A DNA stretch of 16,320 nucleotides from Oscillospiraceae bacterium (GTDB lineage Bacteria; Bacillota; Clostridia; Oscillospirales; UBA929), in NCBI GenBank assembly GCA_009784085.1, contig WRCJ01000031.1, positions 1-16,320 of the forward strand. Reading direction: 5' to 3'. The notes below the pieces were generated by a model. The model saw only the letters and a program-made list of their open reading frames with translations, did not search any database and was not told where the DNA came from. Shown in pieces: positions 7,881-13,048 of the stretch (position 1 is the first letter of the stretch; every line of letters starts with the position of its first letter). Both the position numbers and the translations under genes were made by a program.

Positions 7881-7928
7881 GCTTCGGTATGGTTCGGTAT
7901 GCTTCGGTATGGTTTGGTATGGTTTGGA
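7881..7928. repeat. 10-bp tandem repeat in the leader of the glycosyltransferase operon
   Basis: Four full 10-bp units (7881-7890, 7891-7900, 7901-7910, 7911-7920) and a partial fifth, variants of GCTTCGGTAT and GGTTTGGTAT; a degenerate copy lies at 7868-7880. On the transcribed minus strand the core is CATACCGAAC/G. The array lies between the promoter at 7951-7979 and the AGGAGG at 7857-7862, so it is in the untranslated leader and stops just before the ribosome site. Confidence 0.8.
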
Positions 7929-7950
7929 AGTTTGATCCGGTATCGAGTTT

Positions 7951-7979
7951 ATTATACCTTTGAATCGGGGAAATGACAA
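7951..7979 (-). promoter_or_regulatory. Sigma-A promoter of the glycosyltransferase/SDR operon
   Basis: On the minus strand TTGTCA (7979-7974), 17-bp spacer, perfect TATAAT (7956-7951). It implies a leader of about 95 nt that contains the 10-bp repeats. Confidence 0.85.
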
Positions 7980-8069
7980 GAGAATTCTTGACAAAGACTT
8001 TTTTCTCCATTGGCTCCGCCATCGGTTTCGCCAGCGGTGATGCCATCGGTCATGCCATTGGTTTTCAGC

Positions 8070-8147
8070 GGGTTGCCAGCGGTTTGCCAGCGGGTTGCCA
8101 ACGGTTTGCCAGCGGGTTCGCTATCGGGTTACCAGCGGGTTACCGTC
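8070..8147. repeat. 11-bp tandem repeat array, seven copies, in the intergenic region
   Basis: Units of the type GGGTTGCCAGC / GGTTTGCCAGC at 8070-8080, 8081-8091, 8092-8102, 8103-8113, 8114-8125 (12 bp), 8126-8136 and 8137-8147. More degenerate relatives (GCCATCGGT-like) extend left to about 8016 and right to about 8180. An 11-bp period cannot keep a reading frame, so the open frame across it is not a gene. No gene was found in 7980-8274; the array is its only clear content. Confidence 0.8.
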
Positions 8148-8274
8148 GATCTCGCCATCGATTTTGTCATCGATTTTTCCCCGGGAAACTAAAGTTTGCA
8201 TGAGCGATTTCGATATATCAGGTGAAGGCAACAGGGAGCGCAGCCATTTCGGTGACAGAAAAATAAAAAAGTGC

Positions 8275-8303
8275 TTGACAAGACATTATGTATGTGATAA
8301 GAT
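8275..8303 (+). promoter_or_regulatory. Sigma-A promoter of the riboswitch/transglutaminase transcript
   Basis: Perfect TTGACA (8275-8280), 17-bp spacer, TAAGAT (8298-8303). Transcription should begin near 8310, giving a leader of about 275 nt that contains the c-di-GMP riboswitch. Confidence 0.88.
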
Positions 8304-8377
8304 ACAGCGCGAGTAGATAGAATACCGTTCGATATAGTCATGCACTGTACGCTGTATTGGAAAGCCAACGTCGCCCG

Positions 8378-8485
8378 TCTTTACCGAAAAGGCAAAGCTG
8401 TCGAAAGGCAGTGACGCAAAGCTAAAGGGCCTGTTCTGGGCGAACGGATGCTGTTCGTTCGGTGTGGCAGCCAGCTGCCGAAGGA
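8378..8485 (+). promoter_or_regulatory. Cyclic di-GMP-I riboswitch (GEMM-I aptamer)
   Basis: The aptamer senses cyclic di-GMP. Conserved blocks appear in the right order: AAAAGGCAAAGC (8387-8398), a P2 stem CTGTC/GGCAG closed by a GAAA tetraloop (8398-8411), GTGACGCAAAGC (8411-8422), AAAGGGCCT (8424-8432), a variable P3 hairpin CGAAC...GTTCG (8441-8457), and TGGCAGCCAGCTGCCGAA (8465-8482), which carries the tetraloop-receptor/ligand side. A possible outer stem pairs TCTTT (8378-8382) with AAGGA (8481-8485). The order and sequence match the well-known class I consensus closely; exact ends of the outer stem are uncertain. It lies in the leader of the transglutaminase-like gene and is followed directly by a terminator. 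Confidence 0.93.
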
Positions 8486-8497
8486 GAACTGAGTCTT

Positions 8498-8537
8498 ACT
8501 CTTTCCTCCGGCGCGAGGGGGGAGTATTTGTTCTTCT
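8498..8537 (+). terminator. Riboswitch-controlled intrinsic terminator
   Basis: Stem of 11 bp (8498-8508 with 8515-8525, including G-T wobbles), loop CGGCGC, followed by the U-rich ATTTGTTCTTCT (8526-8537). The left arm shares CTCTTTC (8499-8505) with an alternative pairing to GAAGGAG (8480-8486), which would be an anti-terminator. GAAGGAG in turn overlaps the aptamer's outer stem, so ligand binding should free the terminator. The start codon lies about 50 nt downstream. Confidence 0.78.
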
Positions 8538-8586
8538 CGGTCATTCATCGCCGTTTCCTATGAATGTATCGAAAGGGGCTACCCGC

Positions 8587-9522
8587 ATGAAGCGCCTGAT
8601 GTGTTTCGTTTTTCTCCTGGTTCTCGTGATTTCCGCGTCGGGGTCGGCCGTGCATGCGCAAGTCTCCGTGGAGCCTATCGCCGTGGCGTTGCCCGTGGCG
8701 GAGAAAAAGATACTCTACACGGGATCCAAGTCGGAGATCGACGCGAGCCACAAGGACATGGGCTATGTCACGATCCGCTATTTACAAGCTACCTCCAAGA
8801 AGTTGAAGATCAAGATCACACGGCTCAAGTCGGATGGCAGCGAGGAAACCAGCTATATCTACGACCTCAGCAACAAGCCCAAGAAGGAAACCTACTCCAT
8901 GTCACAAGGCAATGGAAGGTATCAAATCAAAGTCCTAGAGAACATCGAAGGCGATCGCTACGCCGTCGTGCAGAACCAAAACATCGACATCACACTGAAA
9001 AGCAAGTATGACCCGTTTTTGGCGCCGATCCAATATATCAATTACACGAGCACCTCCAAAGCCGTAGTCAAAGCCAAGGCCTTGGTGAAGGACCGTAAGA
9101 CCGAATATGATAAGTTGCGTGTCATCTACAGGTACATTGTCACCAACTACGTCTACGACTACAATAAGGCGGACAAGGTCGTCAAGGGTCAATTGAACGG
9201 GTACGTCCCCGCACTCGATACCATCTACAACAGCAAGAAGGGCATTTGTTTCGATTATTCTTCGCTCCTGGCAGCCATGCTGCGCAGCGTCGGGATCCCC
9301 ACCAAACTGGTCATGGGATATGTGGCGCCCAACAACGCCTACCACGCTTGGAACGAGGTATATATCAAAGACAAGGGTTGGATTAAGATCAACAGCCAGA
9401 TATATTTTGACGGCAAGAACTATTCCCGCATGGATTCGACATTCGCCGCGGCGAACAAGAGCGGCAAGCAGACGGCGTTTATCGGAAACGGTAAGAACTA
9501 CGCGCCCGTCTACCAATATTAG
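8587..9522 (+). CDS. Secreted transglutaminase-like protein under c-di-GMP control
   Basis: 311 aa. ATG 8587 is chosen because it has GAAAGGGGC (8571-8579) ahead of it, opens a normal signal peptide (MKRLM, hydrophobic core, cleavage likely after Ala24 in VHA|QVS) and lies downstream of the terminator; longer in-frame openings run into the riboswitch. The middle (25-180) is a Lys-rich all-beta-looking region without recognised domain. Residues about 180-290 form a transglutaminase-core (papain-like) domain: GICFDYSSLLAAMLRSVGIP with Cys221, NAYHAWNEVY with His253, and RMDSTF with Asp283, a plausible complete Cys-His-Asp triad. Such domains cleave or cross-link proteins or peptides outside the cell. 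In other bacteria c-di-GMP often controls adhesion and matrix proteins, and this gene is the direct output of the riboswitch. The protein target is unknown. Confidence 0.92.
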   Translation: MKRLMCFVFLLVLVISASGSAVHAQVSVEPIAVALPVAEKKILYTGSKSEIDASHKDMGYVTIRYLQATSKKLKIKITRLKSDGSEETSYIYDLSNKPKKETYSMSQGNGRYQIKVLENIEGDRYAVVQNQNIDITLKSKYDPFLAPIQYINYTSTSKAVVKAKALVKDRKTEYDKLRVIYRYIVTNYVYDYNKADKVVKGQLNGYVPALDTIYNSKKGICFDYSSLLAAMLRSVGIPTKLVMGYVAPNNAYHAWNEVYIKDKGWIKINSQIYFDGKNYSRMDSTFAAANKSGKQTAFIGNGKNYAPVYQY

Positions 9523-9524
9523 GG

Positions 9525-9551
9525 ATAAAGGGAATCTTCTTCACCCTTTAT
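9525..9551 (+). terminator. Possible weak terminator after the transglutaminase gene
   Basis: ATAAAGGG (9525-9532) pairs perfectly with CCCTTTAT (9544-9551) over an 11-nt loop, starting 3 bp after the stop codon. The stem is AT-rich and the downstream tract is pyrimidine-rich (CTT repeats) rather than a clean T run, so efficiency is doubtful. Confidence 0.4.
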
Positions 9552-9571
9552 TCATATACATCCTTCTTCTC

Positions 9572-9594
9572 CTTCTTCTTCTTCTTCTTCTTCT
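9572..9594. repeat. CTT microsatellite in a long pyrimidine tract
   Basis: Seven or more CTT triplets within an almost pure pyrimidine stretch on the plus strand running from about 9560 to 9630. Non-coding. Confidence 0.85.
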
Positions 9595-9642
9595 CTTTTC
9601 CGTTTCTCTGTTCCATTCTTCTTCATCTTTACCCATCTTCTA

Positions 9643-9680
9643 ACAGGCTGAAGGCGCGGGAAACCGCGCCTTTAGCCTGT
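9643..9680. other. 17-bp perfect hairpin with GAAA tetraloop
   Basis: Arms 9643-9659 and 9664-9680 pair over all 17 positions (one G-T wobble) around the loop GAAA. There is no T tract on either side: the right flank is a CCTG/GCCT tetranucleotide repeat and the left flank is pyrimidine-rich. It lies between the plus-strand transglutaminase gene and the minus-strand thyX, so it may act as a bidirectional transcript end or RNA-stability element (inference). Confidence 0.75.
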
Positions 9681-9691
9681 CCTGCCTGCCT

Positions 9692-9749
9692 GCCTGCCTA
9701 GGTCAAAATGTCGTCGAATACGGCGGGGATCATTTTTTTCAGCGTGCCG
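9692..9749 (-). repeat. Duplicated 3' end of thyX (58-bp direct repeat copy)
   Basis: This segment repeats 9939-9996, the last codons and stop of thyX, with a constant offset of 247 bp and only two mismatches. Read on the minus strand it still encodes the ThyX tail with its TAG stop (GTLKKMIPAVFDDILT against GTLKKKIPAVFDDIMT in the gene). It has no start and is a remnant of a duplication, not a gene. Confidence 0.9.
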
Positions 9750-9801
9750 GGTGGATCGCCGTAGGGCGCGGCATCCCTGACGCGCCGGGATCCTGGATCC
9801 T

Positions 9802-9862
9802 GCGGCGGGACGCGCGGGGGCGCGGGGGCGCGGGCGCGGCGGGACGCGCGGGGGCGCGTCCC
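9802..9862. repeat. GC-rich palindromic block between the two thyX tail copies
   Basis: A 23-bp direct repeat (9802-9824 and 9836-9858) rich in CG/GGG, ending in a hairpin GGGACGCG / CGCGTCCC (9841-9848 with 9855-9862, loop CGGGGG) and followed by CCTACAATGG. On the minus strand this starts with GTAGGGGACGCG, which recalls small palindromic intergenic elements that I associate with GC-rich Firmicutes genomes (recollection, unverified). Further right, 9876-9912 repeats GACGACGGGTGGG. No gene is seen in 9750-9938. Confidence 0.6.
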
Positions 9863-9944
9863 CTACAATGGCAACGACGACGGGTGGGGGGCGGGGGACG
9901 ACGGGTGGGATGCGCGGGGGATGACGTTGCCGCATTTCGCCTGC

Positions 9945-10679
9945 CTAGGTCATAATGTCGTCGAATACGGCGGGGATCTTTTTTTTCAGCGTGCCGAGCA
10001 GGGGGATCGTGAGTTCCCGGATTTGCGGGTGCGCCGCCTTGTCGGTGCGCAAACGGAAAAAATGCCGCCATTCCCGCAGATTGGCGGTCATGACCACTTC
10101 GGTTTTCAGGCTGTTGGGCAACACGGCCCTGGCGTCCTGGGGCGTCGCGCCGCCGGCCAGCATCGTAAGGTAGTTGCGTTCGGCTTCTTCCATCGCGGAA
10201 AGCCACACCTCGTACGGGTGGCGCGGGCCGTCGATCGGGGCGGGCACCGGGGCGGGTGCCGGGGCGGGCGTCGGGTCGGGCATCGGGTCCGGCAACAGTC
10301 CGCCGATCGAGCCGTCGATCGGGTCTGGCGCCAGTTCGAACCTTTCCGCGAGTGTTTTTGGCCGGATAAAGGTGCAACCGCCGTCTTTGTCGCCGTAGCG
10401 GCAATAGCGCGTGCTCTCCTGGGAGTAGCTGGCGATCCTGTGCCGGACAATCTCGTGCGAGACGCCCCTGTCGCACACGAAGCGCACGGTAAAGCTGTAA
10501 TGTTCCAAAACGCTTTCATGCCCCCGGCTGATGATGCCTTGGATAAAACGGCGCGCGGAACCTTCGGTGATCTTTTCTTCGCTCTTGTAGCAAACGCGGC
10601 CGCACAACTCGATGTGCCGCAACACGGCCAACCCGTCGATGTCGGTCAATATCTCGGTGTATGCGTCGATGATTCTCAT
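9945..10679 (-). CDS. thyX: Flavin-dependent thymidylate synthase ThyX
   Basis: 244 aa. Makes dTMP from dUMP using methylene-tetrahydrofolate, FAD and NADPH in the cytoplasm; it replaces or complements ThyA. The signature RHRx7S is seen as RHRIASYSQES (79-89), with CYKSEE (30-35), HESVLEH (54-60), and the C-terminal LREWRHFFRLR (201-211) and HPQIRE (217-222). The N-terminus MRIIDAYTEILT is typical, supporting ATG 10679; an AAAGGA lies a little far upstream (12 nt). Odd: a proline-rich insert at about 119-151 (DPMPDPTPAPAPAPVPAP) sits between the substrate-binding half and the rest, making it longer than most homologues. The last 58 bp are duplicated 247 bp downstream. Divergent from the two-component operon, with its own promoter at 10727-10756. 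Confidence 0.96.
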   Translation of the reverse strand: MRIIDAYTEILTDIDGLAVLRHIELCGRVCYKSEEKITEGSARRFIQGIISRGHESVLEHYSFTVRFVCDRGVSHEIVRHRIASYSQESTRYCRYGDKDGGCTFIRPKTLAERFELAPDPIDGSIGGLLPDPMPDPTPAPAPAPVPAPIDGPRHPYEVWLSAMEEAERNYLTMLAGGATPQDARAVLPNSLKTEVVMTANLREWRHFFRLRTDKAAHPQIRELTIPLLGTLKKKIPAVFDDIMT

Positions 10680-10726
10680 AAGGGATTCCAGTCCTTTCTT
10701 TTTCTACGGCTCGCATCGTCGATGAC

Positions 10727-10756
10727 ATTTTATCTTTCCCCGTCGGCAGCCGTCAA
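10727..10756 (-). promoter_or_regulatory. Promoter of thyX
   Basis: On the minus strand TTGACG (10756-10751), 18-bp spacer, TAAAAT (10732-10727), about 48 bp upstream of the thyX start codon. Confidence 0.75.
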
Positions 10757-10772
10757 GGAAAACCTGCACATT

Positions 10773-10814
10773 TTTACATTTTGTTCACCATGTGGGGAAA
10801 ATATGTGGTATACT
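10773..10814 (+). promoter_or_regulatory. Promoter of the two-component operon with two PhoP-like boxes
   Basis: TATACT (10809-10814) with an extended -10 (TGTGG before it). There is no good -35 at 16-18 bp; instead TTTACA (10773-10778) and TTCACC (10784-10789) follow each other with exactly 11-bp spacing, the geometry of PhoP/PhoB-type boxes (TTHACA). A weak -35 assisted by an activator, possibly the regulator encoded just downstream, is the inferred reading. Confidence 0.5.
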
Positions 10815-10832
10815 CAAAGTTACGGTAAAGGC

Positions 10833-10875
10833 GTGCTACGAAGGCGTGCTGCGGCAACAGCATGTGCTACGAAGG
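10833..10875 (+). repeat. 12-bp direct repeat and small hairpin in the regulator leader
   Basis: GTGCTACGAAGG occurs at 10833-10844 and 10864-10875, 31 bp apart; between them TGCTG and CAGCA can form a 5-bp hairpin. The second copy ends in the purine-rich GAAGGATGGTGAT that contains the ribosome site of the response regulator. Confidence 0.6.
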
Positions 10876-10889
10876 ATGGTGATGATCAC

Positions 10890-11576
10890 GTGGCCAACCG
10901 GGTCCTGATTGTGGAAGACGACGCCAACATCGCGCAGCTTTTGCGCTTGTATTTGGAAAAGGATGGCTTTCAGGTCGAAACCGCGGCCGACGGCGCCGAG
11001 GGTTTGCTGGCTTTCCGCCGGGAGGCGCCCGATCTGGTGTTGCTGGATATCATGCTCCCGGTTGTGGATGGATGGACGGTCTGCCGCGAAATTCGGGCGG
11101 CCCACAAGACGCCCATCATCATGCTCACGGCCAAAGGGGAGACGACGGACAAGGTGTCCGGGCTGGAGGGCGGCGCCGACGACTATATCGTGAAGCCCTT
11201 CGACATGAAAGAGGTCCTCGCCCGCATCCACGCGGTCCTGCGGCGCACAGGCGGCGGCGAGAGTGCCGGCGGGCGGCGGCTTGAGTTCGACAAGCTGATC
11301 GTCGACATGGAGGCATACACCCTGACGGTGAATGGCTGTGTGGTGGACACGCCGCCCAAAGAGTTGGAGCTTCTATTCCACCTGGCCTCCTCCGCCAACC
11401 GGGTGTTCACGCGCAACCAACTGCTCGACGAGGTGTGGGGCTTTGACTATTTCGGCGATTCGCGCACGGTGGACGTGCATATCAAGCGGCTTCGTGAAAA
11501 GCTGGAGGGCGTCAGCGAGCGTTGGACGCTCAAGACTGTCTGGGGCGTGGGCTACAAATTTGAGGAAAAACTCTAA
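10890..11576 (+). CDS. OmpR/PhoB-family response regulator
   Basis: 228 aa, DNA-binding transcription factor activated by the adjacent kinase. The start is GTG 10890 (ribosome site GGTGAT, 6 nt away); it places the receiver core VLIVEDD right at the N-terminus, and the open frame upstream of it crosses the thyX gene on the other strand and is not coding. Receiver domain: acidic Asp10/Asp11, phospho-acceptor Asp53 (LVLLDIMLP), Thr80 (MLTAKG) and Lys102 (YIVKPFD). Winged-helix domain from about 128 to 228 with TPPKELELLFHLA, NRVFTRNQLLDEVWG and SRTVDVHIKRLREKL. Length is standard. It is closest in look to the PhoP/WalR/MtrA group. Stop TAA abuts the kinase ATG with no gap. Confidence 0.96.
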   Translation: MANRVLIVEDDANIAQLLRLYLEKDGFQVETAADGAEGLLAFRREAPDLVLLDIMLPVVDGWTVCREIRAAHKTPIIMLTAKGETTDKVSGLEGGADDYIVKPFDMKEVLARIHAVLRRTGGGESAGGRRLEFDKLIVDMEAYTLTVNGCVVDTPPKELELLFHLASSANRVFTRNQLLDEVWGFDYFGDSRTVDVHIKRLREKLEGVSERWTLKTVWGVGYKFEEKL

Positions 11577-13031
11577 ATGAACAGCGCTTTCTTCCGCTCC
11601 TTTCTGGTGACCGCCACACTCATCCTCGTGAGCTTCCTTTCGCTGGGCATCCTCTTTGTCAGTTTGGCCCCCAGTTACCTCTCCAGCCAGCGGCACAGCC
11701 AGCTGGAGGAACACGCCGATTTTGCCCTGAACCTCAGGGGTTACAGAATCGAAGACTATGTATACCATGACAACTTTTTGGATCAATGGATCCATCGGAC
11801 CCAACTGACCACCTCGCCGGATTTCAAGCTCATGTTGAATGTCGTGGATTCGATGACCGGCGCGACGATTTTTGTCGTCGACCACAACGGCGTGATCATC
11901 ATCTGTTCCGAAGCCTCTTGCGATCATGTGGGGAAGGACATCCCGGAGGGCGTGCTCCAGAGCATCCAGGAGAGCCGAAGCCTCGACGCGCATGCGTTGG
12001 GCGTCCTGTTCCCCGATACCCGCGTGACGGTCGGGCGGGTGCTGTATAGTCCCAGCGGCGAAGTGGGCGGCTATATGGTGCTTTCCTCCACGGCCGCGTG
12101 GCAGAACGATCTATTGGGCGGGTTTACCCGTTTGTTTTGGATGGCCGGCATCGCCGTTTTGATGATCTCCTGCCTCTCGGCGTACGTGGCTTCCCGCCGC
12201 ATGGCCAGGCCGCTGCAACTCATGGCCCACGCTTCCCGCAGTTTTGCCCAGGGGGATTTCGGCATCCGCGTGCCCAGGGGGAAGGCGGCGGACGAGGTGG
12301 ACAACCTGGCCGAGGCGTTTAACGCGATGGCCGACGCCCTGCAAAAGGCCGAGGAACTGCGCTCGGGCTTTGTCGCCAATGTCTCCCACGAACTCAAGAC
12401 CCCCATGACCACCATCGCGGGGTTCATCGACGGGATACTGGACGGCACCATCCCGGAGCAAAAGCGCACCGAATACCTGTCGGCCATCCGTTTGGAGGTC
12501 ATCCGCCTGTCCCGCCTGGTGTCCAGCATGTTGAACATCGCCCGCCTGCAATCCGGGCAGGCGTTGACGCTCAAACCTTTTGACATCGTGGATCTTTTAT
12601 GCCGCATCTTGCTGTCCTTCGAGGGTGCCATCGAAAAGAAAGACATGCAAGTCGAGACGGCGTTGCCCGAGGAAGCCGTTACCGTGCTGGCCGATCCGGA
12701 CGCCATCACGCAGGTCGTGAACAACCTGCTGGACAATGCCGTCAAATACGGCGCCGTGGGCGGCCGGCTGTGGGTGACCCTGAATAAAAAAGGCGGCAAG
12801 TTGTGCGTCGCCGTGCGCAATGAGGGGCCGGATATCCCGCCGGAGGATCTCCCGTATATCTTCGAGCGGTTCCACAAAGCCGATAAATCCCGGGGCGTGG
12901 ACAAAGCCAGCCTGGGCCTCGGGTTGTATATCGTTAAAACAATCTTGGGTAACATGCACGAGAATATCACGGTCACCAGCAAAAACGGGATGACCGAGTT
13001 TTCCTTTACACTCAGCGAAAGCAAGCGATGA
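11577..13031 (+). CDS. Membrane sensor histidine kinase (HAMP, HisKA, HATPase)
   Basis: 484 aa. Starts at ATG 11577 immediately after the regulator's stop; GAGGAAAAA in the regulator's last codons is its ribosome site. Order: TM1 (about 9-31), an extracytoplasmic sensor of ~150 residues with a Cache/PAS-like strand pattern (FVVDHNGVIII, GKDIP, GRVLYSPSGEVGGYMVLSS) and two close cysteines (IICSEASC), TM2 (about 184-204), HAMP (about 205-257), HisKA with phospho-acceptor His271 (VSHELKTPM), and HATPase with N-box (NNLLDNAVKYG, Asn387), G1 (EGPDIPPEDL), F-box (IFERFHKAD) and G2 (LGLGLYIV). All catalytic boxes are intact. There is no internal PAS domain as in Bacillus WalK, so it resembles PhoR-like clostridial kinases. 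It signals to the upstream regulator; the stimulus is unknown. Confidence 0.95.
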   Translation: MNSAFFRSFLVTATLILVSFLSLGILFVSLAPSYLSSQRHSQLEEHADFALNLRGYRIEDYVYHDNFLDQWIHRTQLTTSPDFKLMLNVVDSMTGATIFVVDHNGVIIICSEASCDHVGKDIPEGVLQSIQESRSLDAHALGVLFPDTRVTVGRVLYSPSGEVGGYMVLSSTAAWQNDLLGGFTRLFWMAGIAVLMISCLSAYVASRRMARPLQLMAHASRSFAQGDFGIRVPRGKAADEVDNLAEAFNAMADALQKAEELRSGFVANVSHELKTPMTTIAGFIDGILDGTIPEQKRTEYLSAIRLEVIRLSRLVSSMLNIARLQSGQALTLKPFDIVDLLCRILLSFEGAIEKKDMQVETALPEEAVTVLADPDAITQVVNNLLDNAVKYGAVGGRLWVTLNKKGGKLCVAVRNEGPDIPPEDLPYIFERFHKADKSRGVDKASLGLGLYIVKTILGNMHENITVTSKNGMTEFSFTLSESKR

Positions 13032-13033
13032 AC

Positions 13034-13040
13034 AGGAGGA
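13034..13040 (+). promoter_or_regulatory. Strong ribosome binding site deciding the HtrA start
   Basis: AGGAGGA, 8 nt before ATG 13049. The ATG at 13028, which overlaps the kinase stop as ATGA, lies upstream of this site and is therefore unlikely to be the start. Confidence 0.85.
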
Positions 13041-13048
13041 ATTTTCGC

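Noticed and set aside
8070..8147. Possible CRISPR array
   Set aside because: Repeats are head-to-tail 11-mers without spacers and there are no cas genes.
7973..8203. Small open frame across the 11-bp repeat array
   Set aside because: The repeat period is not a multiple of three, there is no good ribosome site, and the product is only repeat-derived.
8464..8586. Longer N-terminus for the transglutaminase protein
   Set aside because: It lies inside the riboswitch aptamer and terminator, has no ribosome site, and would bury the signal peptide.
9921..10889. Long open frame on the plus strand upstream of the response regulator
   Set aside because: It runs antisense through all of thyX and the promoters; the receiver domain begins at GTG 10890 and the upstream part has no recognisable protein.
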